From Victivallis sp. Marseille-Q1083 (lineage in GTDB: Bacteria > Verrucomicrobiota > Lentisphaeria > Victivallales > Victivallaceae): DNA of 64,000 bases. The first letter of the stretch is position 1. Each line of letters opens with the position of its first letter. Positions 44,136-53,048 of this stretch are shown piece by piece. The notes under the pieces are model-generated. The model was given only the letters and a program-made list of their open reading frames with translations. It searched no databases and had not been told where the DNA came from. Position numbers and translations under genes: made by a program. Location of the stretch: contig NZ_CAHJXL010000001.1 of assembly GCF_903645315.1 (NCBI RefSeq), positions 620,001 to 684,000 of the forward strand, read 5' to 3'.

Positions 44136-45236
44136 GAGTGGATATTGGACATCTACCACTATGACTTTCCCCGCGGCTGGTTCGGAGACGGGGTGATCGC
44201 CGATTATCCCGACCGCGAGGATTTGGACTCTCTGGGAAACGACAATACCCTGCCGGTCGTCACCCGTTCGGTACATCAAGGCCCCAATATTGTCAATGTC
44301 GGCGGCGCGAGCGACGTTCTGGCCCGGCAGGTTTTCGATTACTTCCGGGTGCGCGGCTACCGCCACTTCGCAATGGTGGAATATCAATGCTGGCCGGTGC
44401 TGCCGGGCCTCCGTTCCATCGAAGCGGAACTGGCAGACCTGCTGGCTCTCCGGGGCCAAGTGCTGCACCTATTGTACTGGAACGGCGAAAGCGGCAATTT
44501 GAGTCCCGGCAATTTCCGTTTCGGGGTACAGCGGATCCGGCAGTTTCTCCGCGGTTTGCCCAGACCCTGCGCACTGTTCGTCCCGAATATTTTCGAGCTG
44601 CCGATCGTCTCCCGGGCGCTGGCGGAGGAGAACTGCCGGATCCCGGCCGAAATCGCGCTGTTGAGCAACAACGACGAACCGGTGCTGACTTTGCAAACCC
44701 ATCCGCCGACTTCAGCTTTGAGCGGCGAACTCTATGAGATCGGCAATCTGATGGCCAAAGCGCTCGATATCCGGCTCCACGGCCGGCAAGTGCGCACCCC
44801 GCTGCTCTATCCGCAGTCGAAAAGCATCGTCACCCGCGGCAGCACCGACATGCTGGCGATGCAGGACGAATCCCTGAAAAAGGCGATCCAGTACATTTTT
44901 TCCCATCGCGGCGTCATGGCCAACGTCGATGCGGTGGCGGCAGCGGCGGATATTTCGGTTTCCCAGTTGAAACTGCTGATGCGCCGGGAGCTGCAGACCT
45001 CCCCCGGCCGCCTGCTCCAGACGGTCCGGCTGGAATACGCCCATCGGCTACTGGCCAATCCGACGCTGACGCTGGAAGCGGTGGCCTCCCGCTGCGGTTA
45101 CGCCGACGCGGCGGCGATGGGCAAAGCGTTTCGAAAACACTACGGCCACTCTCCCGGCTATTACCGCATTCGCGGCAATACGCCGGGAAAAGCCAGTTCA
45201 TTGCGCTGGCAGGAGCTGGCGGCCACCGGCCAATAA
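44052..45236 (+). CDS. XylR-type regulator (LacI-like effector domain plus AraC HTH)
   Basis: 394 residues from MKRKQILFFQRRVHPEL, GGAG seven bases upstream; an earlier in-frame ATG has no ribosome site. The middle is a periplasmic-binding-protein fold (GYRHFAMVEYQ, CALFVPNIFELPIVSRALAE in part, IAEIALLSNNDEP-like PAEIALLSNNDEPV). The C-terminus is AraC type (ADISVSQLKLLMRRELQTSP and EAVASRCGYADAAAMGKAFR). This architecture is that of XylR-like sugar-responsive activators. Convergent with the DUF4091 protein gene, the likely target along with the pseudopilin. Its 5' end has been duplicated upstream (42139-42301). Confidence 0.88.
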   Translation: MKRKQILFFQRRVHPELERAVSNYANAKEWILDIYHYDFPRGWFGDGVIADYPDREDLDSLGNDNTLPVVTRSVHQGPNIVNVGGASDVLARQVFDYFRVRGYRHFAMVEYQCWPVLPGLRSIEAELADLLALRGQVLHLLYWNGESGNLSPGNFRFGVQRIRQFLRGLPRPCALFVPNIFELPIVSRALAEENCRIPAEIALLSNNDEPVLTLQTHPPTSALSGELYEIGNLMAKALDIRLHGRQVRTPLLYPQSKSIVTRGSTDMLAMQDESLKKAIQYIFSHRGVMANVDAVAAAADISVSQLKLLMRRELQTSPGRLLQTVRLEYAHRLLANPTLTLEAVASRCGYADAAAMGKAFRKHYGHSPGYYRIRGNTPGKASSLRWQELAATGQ

Positions 45237-45245
45237 GCCCGCCTT

Positions 45246-47609
45246 CTAAAATTCGGCCGCCTGCAGCGCTTCCGCCAGTCGTTGCCGCACTTCCCGCAAC
45301 AACCGCGGATCACGGCTGAAACGGGTCTTTTCCGGCGATACGGTCCGGCAGAGCCGCAAAGCGGCTTCACGGCCGAAACGGGTTTCATACAGTTTCAGGT
45401 ATTCGTAATCCTCCATACTGTCCCGCATATTTTCCAGCCGGATCGTACCCAGCGGACCGTCAACGCCGTAAACCAGCAGCCGGCCATCGCCGTGAATATT
45501 GTCCTGCGCGCCCCCTTTCGACATGGTCGTGAAACTCCAGTCCAGATAGGAGCCGCAGTGATCCGGGTCCAGCGGCCGGCGCGACTGCTTGAAGCAGCCC
45601 TCCTGCCAGTAAGCGTTCCAGCTCCAGTACAGAAAGCCGTCCATCCCCTGCTCATAACACTGCCAGGCGAACAGGCGGCTTTCGATCAACGGGAACTCCA
45701 TGCGGAAATTCACATACGGATACCAGGGCAACAGGCAGATATACCCCCAGACCTGCAAACCGGGATCGGCCGCCCGGACCGCCGCCGCTTTTTCGGCGTC
45801 ATATTCGGGAAACAGCACACAAATCCAATCCAGGTTCATCGCCCGGATCGCCGCCGCTTCCAGCGGCACCACCGAAACCATGGTGGTCGACAGCGTCGGA
45901 ATGCCCGGGAAGCGTTCCCGCAAGATGCCGAAAACCGTCCGGACCGTGTCACGATGGGCGGCCTGGAACTCGTCGCAGCCATAGAAAAAAGCTTTGCGGC
46001 GCCAATCGGGATGACGGTCCACCTCCGCCATCTGTCCGGCCAGGGCGTCGACTTTTTTCCGCAACGCATCCGGCCGAATTTCGCGCCCGAAATCGACGCC
46101 GAAGTTATACAGCCGTATCCGGTCGGCGTAAGCGGCAAACGCCTCCAGGTCCGGCAACGCCGAATTGTAGATGCGCTGCGGCGGAAAACGATGAAGCAAC
46201 AGGAAATCCCAGTAACGCCGCCGTATTTCCGGGAAACGCTCTTCGCCGTAAACCTGACGCAAATCTTCTTCATCCAGATCGATCGCCACCGGCAGGGAGG
46301 CCATTTCCGGCAGCACGAAATCCCACACCGTAATCCGCAACGGGAACTCCAGGATCCCTTCCGGATGCTGCCGCGACCGCAACCGGACCAAACCGCGATA
46401 GACTCCCGGCCGGGTATCGGCCGCCGCGGTGACGGTAAACCAAATTGGCGTCACCGCAGTGTCGGTTACCTCCACCGGTCCGCCGGGCAGCAACACTTCC
46501 GGCGTCCAGCCGGGCGCCTGCGGCGGCTGGGCCGGGTGCTGCGTCACATTTTCCAGCCGCACCCATCCCTGCCGGTAAACGGCAATCGCGTCCGACGGAA
46601 AAACCGTATCCGGCCGGCCATCCAGCCGCGGCGGGACAATTTCCACGTCATATTCGCCGAAGCCGTCCGCATTCAGCGCTTTCAATGCCAATTGGAAACT
46701 CTCCGCTTCCCGCCGGGCCAACGTCACGGCAACGCCGTCCTCCGGCTGTCGCCCCGATTCCGGCAGCGCATCCGGCATCAGCCGCGTCATCGAATCGGCG
46801 CTCCAGGCGGCGATCGCCCGCGGCGGCCGCTTTGCGGCAGCCAGCCGGATTTCCGTCCCGACCCGGCCGCCGCCATACGGATCTGCCGCCGTCAACTGCA
46901 CGACCAAATCGCCGGCGGGGATATTCTCATCGCGGCAGACCGGATAAGCGTCCGTTCCCTCCGCCTTCGCAACCTGGACTCCGGCGGCGTCAACCACCGT
47001 CAGCGACCAATCGGCCGGTGAATTCAGCCGGCCGAACGCCGTCAAGCCGCGATCACCATACAAGCCGTTGACGGCATGAAACGCCTCCACCGCCAACTCG
47101 AATTCCTGATTTTCCGCCGTCAACGCGATGTTGTCAAACCAGACCCGGCCGGCAGCCCGGCTGTAGAAATAGATCCGGACCGCCTTGACCGGCCGCGTTC
47201 CGGCCGCCACCGTCAGGGTCTGCCGTCCCCAAAGGCCGGTGTCGGATAGCGCAAACGTATTGGACCAGTCACGCATTCCGTTGACGTAAAGCAGCTCGAT
47301 ATTGACCTCCGGCGCCCCGTCGCGGATCTCTTCGCTGCGCACATCAAACTGCAGCGTAAACGGGCCGCGCCGCGGTTCTTCAAAGTTGACAACCTGACTG
47401 AAACCGCAGGCATCCTCCCAGACCAGACCGGCCGGATGGTCACGTTCCAGCAACGCACAGCTTCCCCGGCCATCTTCTTCAACCAACCGATAACCGTGAT
47501 AATACGGCTGCCATCCTTTTTCACCTTCTTCAAAGCCGGAATTGTCCACCATGCCGCCAACGGCAACCGCCCCGATGAACAATCCCACCATCCAAAGCCG
47601 GAATTTCAT
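45246..47609 (-). CDS. Secreted DUF4091 glycoside-hydrolase-like protein
   Basis: 787 residues from MKFRLWMVGLFIGAVAVGGM (signal peptide), AAGGA upstream. The N-terminal 160 residues form a carbohydrate-binding-like jelly roll (VDNSGFEEGEKGWQPYY, FTLQFDVRSEEI, VWFDNIALTAEN). A beta-rich linker and a TIM-barrel region follow, then the DUF4091 end (LLVYGVDGPLGTIRLENMRD and SMEDYEYLKLYE). It is likely to act on a plant or host glycan. The pseudopilin at 47679 is 66 bases upstream on the same strand, so the pair repeats the arrangement of cassettes 1 and 2. Confidence 0.82.
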   Translation of the reverse strand: MKFRLWMVGLFIGAVAVGGMVDNSGFEEGEKGWQPYYHGYRLVEEDGRGSCALLERDHPAGLVWEDACGFSQVVNFEEPRRGPFTLQFDVRSEEIRDGAPEVNIELLYVNGMRDWSNTFALSDTGLWGRQTLTVAAGTRPVKAVRIYFYSRAAGRVWFDNIALTAENQEFELAVEAFHAVNGLYGDRGLTAFGRLNSPADWSLTVVDAAGVQVAKAEGTDAYPVCRDENIPAGDLVVQLTAADPYGGGRVGTEIRLAAAKRPPRAIAAWSADSMTRLMPDALPESGRQPEDGVAVTLARREAESFQLALKALNADGFGEYDVEIVPPRLDGRPDTVFPSDAIAVYRQGWVRLENVTQHPAQPPQAPGWTPEVLLPGGPVEVTDTAVTPIWFTVTAAADTRPGVYRGLVRLRSRQHPEGILEFPLRITVWDFVLPEMASLPVAIDLDEEDLRQVYGEERFPEIRRRYWDFLLLHRFPPQRIYNSALPDLEAFAAYADRIRLYNFGVDFGREIRPDALRKKVDALAGQMAEVDRHPDWRRKAFFYGCDEFQAAHRDTVRTVFGILRERFPGIPTLSTTMVSVVPLEAAAIRAMNLDWICVLFPEYDAEKAAAVRAADPGLQVWGYICLLPWYPYVNFRMEFPLIESRLFAWQCYEQGMDGFLYWSWNAYWQEGCFKQSRRPLDPDHCGSYLDWSFTTMSKGGAQDNIHGDGRLLVYGVDGPLGTIRLENMRDSMEDYEYLKLYETRFGREAALRLCRTVSPEKTRFSRDPRLLREVRQRLAEALQAAEF

Positions 47610-47678
47610 CACCCGTTCCTTCCGTTCCTTGCTCGATTCCCAATGTGAACATTCATGAAGTATAGTGCTTCCTCCCGA

Positions 47679-48368
47679 TTATTCAAACCACCATTTTTCG
47701 TCTTCGCCGCCGCGGAAAATTTCCTTGTCGTTGTGCAACTGATCCCACTTGTAATATTTGGCGCTGCCGTCCAGATGCAGATAGTTGCCGCCGGTATTGT
47801 GCCGTTTGGCGAAACCGGTCGCCGTCCCGTACCAGCTCGACCAGTGGCTGTCCCACGGCATGAACGTCAGGGTTCCGGCATCGTTGCCCAAATCATGCGA
47901 ATCGCCGGCGCTGATCACCGTGGTGCTGGCGACATTTTCAATCGGCCGGCCGTCGGAATACTGCAAGCTCAGCGCATAGGACAGATAACCGTTGTGCGCC
48001 GTCGCGCCGTTCCAGCTCATCGCCGGGCAGAGCAGATAGGCCGGCATGGTGTTGTCCCAGTAATGAATGTTGGCGGCGGCGTCGCTGTAACGCGGTCCGT
48101 CCATCGTATAAGGCGCGATGAAAGTCGGCCAGTAGGTGGCGGTATCCGGATCATACCCCAGAGGAGTCGGCGCCATCCGGCTGTTGTTGTCGTTCCGGTA
48201 CATGATCATTCCCAGCCCGATCGTCTTGACGTTGTTCAAGCATTTGATGCTCTGCGCCGACGCCTTCGCCTTGCCCAGAGCCGGCAGCAGCATGCTGGCA
48301 AGAATGGCGATAATCGCGATAACGACCAGCAATTCAATCAATGTAAAATTTTTGATCCCTTGCTTCAT
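47679..48368 (-). CDS. Pseudopilin with H-X9-DG motif (cassette 3)
   Basis: 229 residues. [20 protein letters not shown] gives the prepilin cleavage site and membrane helix. [12 protein letters not shown] is the H-X9-DG motif. The body has aromatic-rich loops ([25 protein letters not shown]). It closely matches the other two pseudopilins only over the first 35 residues, as expected for a constant export signal with a variable head. GGTTGG lies before the ATG. It is upstream of the DUF4091 gene and probably co-transcribed. Confidence 0.9.
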   Translation of the reverse strand: MKQGIKNFTLIELLVVIAIIAILASMLLPALGKAKASAQSIKCLNNVKTIGLGMIMYRNDNNSRMAPTPLGYDPDTATYWPTFIAPYTMDGPRYSDAAANIHYWDNTMPAYLLCPAMSWNGATAHNGYLSYALSLQYSDGRPIENVASTTVISAGDSHDLGNDAGTLTFMPWDSHWSSWYGTATGFAKRHNTGGNYLHLDGSAKYYKWDQLHNDKEIFRGGEDEKWWFE

Positions 48369-48725
48369 TTTTCCAACCCTTTCTATGTTTTTGTTTGCGG
48401 GACAATCGTCTCATCGTGATAAAACCCGGACCGCCCGGAGCTAATTTTAAATCAGCTCAATCAATAGTATACTGATTTTCCGCTCAAAAATCAATATCCA
48501 TAAAGACATTGTTAAGGTTAATTCGGACAAAGCGCCTCAATCCGGCACAGCCGGAGAGACAACGCCGCCCCCTTCCCCGCCGGGCCGCTTCCGTCGAAAA
48601 AAATACCGGCAACGTTTCCTTGCACTTTGGCCGCAGGAGGTCTACAGTAAGGAAGACAGCAATTTCCAATCCGGCGCCGCCAGGGAGGCCGCGCCCAACC
48701 GTTCACCGTTTCAGGAGCTTGATTT
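48369..48725. other. Intergenic region with divergent promoters
   Basis: About 350 bases. A TATACT/AGTATACT palindrome near 48468-48475 may belong to the pseudopilin promoter. No gene is supportable. Confidence 0.35.
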
Positions 48726-49136
48726 ATGAGAACTTTTTCCGCTTTTACCGTTTTGTCCGGTTTGCTGCTGCTCGGCGCCGGCTGTGCGTCGTGGTCTGAT
48801 GACGTTCAATCCCCGGTGCCGGTGGTCATCTCACCGGATCAGCAAAACCCGATTCTGCATCTGCGCGTCGGCCAGACAATTGCTCTGGAACTGGAGGAGA
48901 ATCCGACCACCGGTTACCGTTGGACCGGCGAAATCATTCCGGCGGATGTCGCAGAACTGACGCAGGACGAATATAAAGTGCCGGATTCCCCCCTGATGGG
49001 CGCCCCCGGCAAACGGGAATACAAACTGAAAGCGTTGAAAGCCGGCAAAGCGACCTGGCAATTGCGCTACGTCCGCAGTTGGGAACCGGACACTCCGGCC
49101 GAACAGTTGAAGATTTCCCTGGACGTTCAGGAATAA
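48726..49136 (+). CDS. Chagasin-type (I42) protease inhibitor lipoprotein
   Basis: 136 residues, AGGAG upstream. The signal peptide ends in a lipobox (LLLLGAGC, lipid Cys at residue 20), so it is probably anchored to a membrane facing the periplasm or outside. The inhibitor loops of the I42 family are present: NPTTGYRW, the Gly-rich GAPGKREYKL and RSWEPDTP. Chagasin-like proteins block papain-type cysteine proteases; this one may protect the cell from host or microbial proteases. It is a single gene with a terminator at 49147-49182. Confidence 0.9.
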   Translation: MRTFSAFTVLSGLLLLGAGCASWSDDVQSPVPVVISPDQQNPILHLRVGQTIALELEENPTTGYRWTGEIIPADVAELTQDEYKVPDSPLMGAPGKREYKLKALKAGKATWQLRYVRSWEPDTPAEQLKISLDVQE

Positions 49137-49146
49137 CCTCCCCCGG

Positions 49147-49182
49147 AAAACTTGCCGTCTTGGATCGGCGGCAAGTTTTTTT
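49147..49182 (+). terminator. Terminator of the chagasin-type gene
   Basis: AAAACTTGCCG (49147-49157) pairs with CGGCAAGTTTT (49169-49179) and continues into a run of T, ten bases after the stop. Confidence 0.85.
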
Positions 49183-49209
49183 CCCGCGAAACGGCATCAC
49201 CGGCGTTGT

Positions 49210-49779
49210 TCACTGATATTTCCGAATCAGCGCGTCCAGTTTTTCAGCGGGAATCCGTTCGACCGGCAGAACCGGCTCCGGCTCCGGCCGGCAGGGCGCA
49301 ATCGCTTTTTCAAACCAGGCGACATCATGCCAGGCTCCGCATTTATAACCGGTGCGGCGATAGATCCCGATCCGCCGGAATCCCAGCGCCAGATGAAGTT
49401 TCTCCCGGGCAGGATTCGGCACGGTACCCCCGCCATAAACGGTCTTGATTCCCTGCCGTTTCAAAATTTCCATTAAGACGGCGTACAGCTTCCTGCCCAA
49501 CCCCCGCGAAGTGAAAGCACGGTCGAGGTAAATCGACAGTTCGGCGTTCCATTGATAGGCGGCGCGTTCCATCTGTCGGTGCGCATACGCATAGCCGATA
49601 ATCCGGCCGTTTTCCCCGGCGACCAGACAGGGGTAAATCCCGGAGATGCTCGCGAACCGCGCCGTGAACTCCCGCTCGGACGGCAACACCGTTTCAAACG
49701 TGATCGGCGTATCGATATATTGAGCGTATATCCGCAATAACGCGGCACTGTCGCCCTTCGTCGTCAATCGGATTTCCAC
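49210..49779 (-). CDS. GNAT N-acetyltransferase (phosphinothricin acetyltransferase-like)
   Basis: 189 residues starting at a GTG (MEIRLTTKGDSAALLRIYAQ), chosen because GGGAGGAG lies six bases upstream; a TTG seven codons earlier overlaps that site. It shows the GNAT order: VEIRLTTKGD, a TFET segment (TPITFETVLPSE), IGYAYAHRQMER and the acetyl-CoA loop RAFTSRGLGRKLYAVL, then FRRIGIYRRTGYKCGAWHDV, which is typical of the pat/bar branch. The substrate amine is unknown; resistance to phosphinothricin-like compounds is possible. Confidence 0.85.
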   Translation of the reverse strand: MEIRLTTKGDSAALLRIYAQYIDTPITFETVLPSEREFTARFASISGIYPCLVAGENGRIIGYAYAHRQMERAAYQWNAELSIYLDRAFTSRGLGRKLYAVLMEILKRQGIKTVYGGGTVPNPAREKLHLALGFRRIGIYRRTGYKCGAWHDVAWFEKAIAPCRPEPEPVLPVERIPAEKLDALIRKYQ

Positions 49780-49816
49780 ATCAAACTCCTCCCGCCGCAA
49801 CCGATGCTCGACTTCG

Positions 49817-50647
49817 TCAGTGTAAAAATTCCAAACCGGCGCCGATAAAAAGCATGCCGCTCAACACCCCGGCCAGCGCGATGTGATGTTTGCCGTAAGT
49901 TTCCGCCATCGGCAGCAGTTCGTCGAAGGCGATATAAACCATGACGCCGGCCACCAGCGCGAACATGACCGCCAGCACCGTCGGGGTCAGGATCGGCAGC
50001 AACAGCAGAAAACCGATCAAAGCGCCGACCGGCTCCGCCAACCCGGACAGCAGCGAATACCAGAAGGCCTTTTTTTTGTTGCCGGTGGCATAAACCAGCG
50101 GCACGGCGATCGCGATCCCTTCCGGGATATTGTGCAAAGCAATCGCGATGGCGATCGGCACGCCGACCTCCATGCCGGACAAGCCGGCGGCAAAAGTCGC
50201 CAATCCCCCCGGGAAGTTGTGCAAACCGATCGCCAGGGCAAACATGATTCCGGCCCGGCCGAGCCGCGCCCGTTCCTCCGGGCTCGCATAAACGGCGTGG
50301 TTGAATTCCGATTGCGAACGGACGTGGTGCGGATTTTCCACTTCCGGCACCAATTTGTCGATCACGGCAGTCGCCAGCAAACCGAAGGCAAAACCACCGA
50401 GCGCCAGCAATCCGCCCCGGGTGAGACCGTAAACATCCTGCAGCCCCACCCTCGCCTGATTCAGCAATTCCACCAGCGAAATATAAACCATCACCCCGCC
50501 GGAAAACCCCAGCGACGCCGACAGGAATTTGCCGGAATCCTGTTCCCGGTGGCTGAAAAATGCCACCGCTCCGCCGATTCCGGTCGCCAGACCGGCGAAT
50601 AAAGTCAAGCCCATCACCAGCAGAAACTGCTCGAATGTCACCGTCAT
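49817..50647 (-). CDS. zupT: ZIP-family metal transporter (ZupT-like)
   Basis: 276 residues from MTVTFEQFLLVMGLTLFAG; AGGAG lies upstream, and 42 further open codons have no such site. Eight membrane helices. The metal pathway motifs are present in IGLHNFPGGLA (helix IV) and IALHNIPEGIAIAVP (helix V), with a His-bearing cytoplasmic loop (VENPHHVRSQSEFNH). It should import Zn, Fe, Mn or similar. It is the gene after feoB in the same direction, but a terminator separates the two. Confidence 0.93.
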   Translation of the reverse strand: MTVTFEQFLLVMGLTLFAGLATGIGGAVAFFSHREQDSGKFLSASLGFSGGVMVYISLVELLNQARVGLQDVYGLTRGGLLALGGFAFGLLATAVIDKLVPEVENPHHVRSQSEFNHAVYASPEERARLGRAGIMFALAIGLHNFPGGLATFAAGLSGMEVGVPIAIAIALHNIPEGIAIAVPLVYATGNKKKAFWYSLLSGLAEPVGALIGFLLLLPILTPTVLAVMFALVAGVMVYIAFDELLPMAETYGKHHIALAGVLSGMLFIGAGLEFLH

Positions 50648-50770
50648 AACAAATTCTCCTCGCCTTGACCGCCGCCCCTCCGGGGGCGCGCTCCCTTTAA
50701 TAGATCGACCCTTGCCGGGAATTGCAAATCGGCCGCTTAAAAATTCCGCAGTTTTATCATCCGCCGGCAA

Positions 50771-50798
50771 CAAAAACGCCCCGGATATTCCGGAGCGT
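50771..50798 (-). terminator. Terminator of feoB
   Basis: ACGCCCCGG (50776-50784) pairs with CCGGAGCGT (50790-50798) with one wobble. On the minus strand TTTTTG follows. It lies 20 bases past the feoB stop. Confidence 0.85.
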
Positions 50799-50818
50799 GA
50801 AAGGCCAACCGGCGTTCG

Positions 50819-52969
50819 TCAACCGATCAGATGCGTTCCGAGCTCGAAAAACGAACCCGCCTGGTAGACGATTAACGTCAGCAGATAAGCCATCAGCGTC
50901 AGTCCGCACACCTGCAGCAGTGTCAGCGTCCAGGAGTTGGTCTCCCGCCGCACCACCGCCACCGTGGCGATGCAGGGCATCGACACCAGACAGAACAGCA
51001 TGATGCAGAATCCCTGCAGCGGTGTATAATTTTCCTGCAGATGCGTCCGCAGCGGCAGCGATGCTTCGTTCGCCTCGCCCACCGAGTAGAGAATGCCCAA
51101 CTGCGACACGAACAGCTCTTTGGCGGCAAAGGCGCCGATCAATGCCGAACTGACCCGCCAGTCGAAACCGAGCGGATGCATGACCACCTCCAGCCCCTTG
51201 CCGATCCGGCCGGCCAACGAATAAGCGAGAATTTCGGATTGCCGCTCCGCCCGCAAGGTTTGAATCTGGTCCTGCTGCTCCTCTTCCGGCAATTGGCGCT
51301 GTTCCACCGCGGCAATTGCCGCGTCGTAATCGCGGTCGAAAGTTTTCTTCTCCGGAAAAGTGTTGATGACGTAAAGCAACACCGAGGCGGTCAGAATCAG
51401 CGTCCCGGCCTTGCGCAGATACATCACCGTCCGCTCCCACATGTGGATCAGCAGACTTTTCATCGTCGGCATCCGGTACGGCGGCAGCTCCATGACGAAC
51501 ACTTCATCCTCGCCCCGGAACAGCGTCGATTTCAACAGCACCGCGCAGCCCAGCGCCAGCGCGATGCCAATCAGATAGATGACCCACATGATCATCGCCT
51601 GGAAGTTTTCCGGGAAGAAGGCCGGAATAATCAACGCGTAAATCGGCAGGCGGGCGCCGCAGCTCATCAGCGGCAGAATCAGAATCGTCGTCAGCCGGTC
51701 GCGTTCCGATTCGATCGTCCGCGTCGCCATCACCGCCGGCACCGAACAGCCGAACCCCAGCAGCATCGGAATAAAACTCTTGCCATGCAGCCCGAACTTG
51801 TGCATGAAACCGTCCATGACGAAGGCGGCACGCGCCATATAGCCGGTTCCTTCCAGAAAAGCGATCGCCAGAAAAAGCAGCAGAATATTCGGCAGGAACG
51901 ACAGCACACTGCCGACTCCGCCGATAATCCCCTCGATGACCAGTGATTTGACGAACGGCAGAAAAGTCGCCGGCCAGTATTCGGAGAGGAAATCGGCCAA
52001 CCCGCTGAAAAAGAAATCCAGCAATTGCATCAGCGGTTCGCCGCAGGTAAAGGTAAAGGCAAAGACCAGCAACATCATGATCAGGAAGATCGGCACCCCC
52101 AGATAGCGGTTGGTCGCCACTTTGTCGATGTTGTCGGAAATCTGCCGCCGCTGCTCGTTGTTGATATGGATCGCTTCCCGGCAGGCGCCGGCGATCATGC
52201 CGTAACGGCAGTCGGCCATAAAGGTTTCGTGGTTGATGCCGTGCCTGGCGGTCAGCTTCTCCCGCCGGGACGCCGCCTCCTCCAATACCGGTGCGAACTC
52301 CGGCATCCGGCCGACATCCTCGTCATTTTCCAGCAATTTGATGGCAAAATAGCGGGCCGGAATGTGGTTGAACTGCGGCAGTTGCAGCGCTTCAACCGCC
52401 CGGGTCAGCGCTTCGATTGCCGCATCGGTGGTCTCGCCGTAATGCAGCCGCACCGGCAGCGGTTTCGGCTCCGTCTCCAGAATTTCCTGCGCCGTTTCCT
52501 TCAGTTTGTCGATGCCCTCGCCGTCGGATCCCACCGTCTCGACAATCTTCGCGCCGAAATAACGTTCCAACTTGGCATAATCGAACTCCAGGCCGCGGTT
52601 CCGGGCGTCGTCGACCATATTGAACACCAGCAGCATCGGAATATTCAGCTCCGCCAACTGGGTGGTCAGATACAGATTGCGCTGCGGATTGCCGGCGTCA
52701 ATGATGTTGAAAATCAGGTCGATTTTGGTTTCCAGCAGTTCCCTGAACGCCACCTGCTCTTCCGGCGACGAACTGGACAGACCATAAATCCCCGGCAGAT
52801 CGATCAATTCGACATCCAGATTGCCGATCCGGCAGCGGCCGCTCTTGCGCTCCACCGTGACGCCCGGGTAGTTGCCGACATGCTGGCGCGTACCGGTCAA
52901 CAGATTGAAAACGGTCGTCTTGCCGCAATTCGGATTGCCGGCCAAGGCGATGCGATAAACTGGTTTCAT
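50819..52969 (-). CDS. feoB: Ferrous iron transporter FeoB
   Basis: 716 residues. The N-terminal G domain has G1 GNPNCGKT (residues 11-18), G3 DLPGIYGL, G4 NMVDDARN. A helical spacer follows, then two Gate repeats with the conserved Cys (FGCSVPAVMATRTIE, and MSCGARLPIYALIIP) in the membrane part. It imports Fe(II) under anaerobic conditions. There is no separate feoA gene; instead the upstream DtxR-type regulator has a C-terminal FeoA-like domain. A TTAG-N6-CTAA element lies between the regulator and feoB, suggesting iron-dependent repression. Confidence 0.97.
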   Translation of the reverse strand: MKPVYRIALAGNPNCGKTTVFNLLTGTRQHVGNYPGVTVERKSGRCRIGNLDVELIDLPGIYGLSSSSPEEQVAFRELLETKIDLIFNIIDAGNPQRNLYLTTQLAELNIPMLLVFNMVDDARNRGLEFDYAKLERYFGAKIVETVGSDGEGIDKLKETAQEILETEPKPLPVRLHYGETTDAAIEALTRAVEALQLPQFNHIPARYFAIKLLENDEDVGRMPEFAPVLEEAASRREKLTARHGINHETFMADCRYGMIAGACREAIHINNEQRRQISDNIDKVATNRYLGVPIFLIMMLLVFAFTFTCGEPLMQLLDFFFSGLADFLSEYWPATFLPFVKSLVIEGIIGGVGSVLSFLPNILLLFLAIAFLEGTGYMARAAFVMDGFMHKFGLHGKSFIPMLLGFGCSVPAVMATRTIESERDRLTTILILPLMSCGARLPIYALIIPAFFPENFQAMIMWVIYLIGIALALGCAVLLKSTLFRGEDEVFVMELPPYRMPTMKSLLIHMWERTVMYLRKAGTLILTASVLLYVINTFPEKKTFDRDYDAAIAAVEQRQLPEEEQQDQIQTLRAERQSEILAYSLAGRIGKGLEVVMHPLGFDWRVSSALIGAFAAKELFVSQLGILYSVGEANEASLPLRTHLQENYTPLQGFCIMLFCLVSMPCIATVAVVRRETNSWTLTLLQVCGLTLMAYLLTLIVYQAGSFFELGTHLIG

Positions 52970-52984
52970 AACGGCTTTTCAAAT

Positions 52985-53010
52985 CCTTAGATTAGGTTCG
53001 ACTAAATTTA
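52985..53010. promoter_or_regulatory. DtxR/IdeR-like operator upstream of feoB
   Basis: TTAG at 52987-52990 and TTAGGTTCGACTAA at 52992-53005 (TTAG-N6-CTAA) resemble half-sites of DtxR-family boxes (TTAGGTTAG type). They lie 36 bases upstream of feoB and directly downstream of the DtxR-family gene. Confidence 0.5.
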
Positions 53011-53048
53011 TCTTCAAAAAATAATCGCATCCCCGGCAGGGACGCGAT

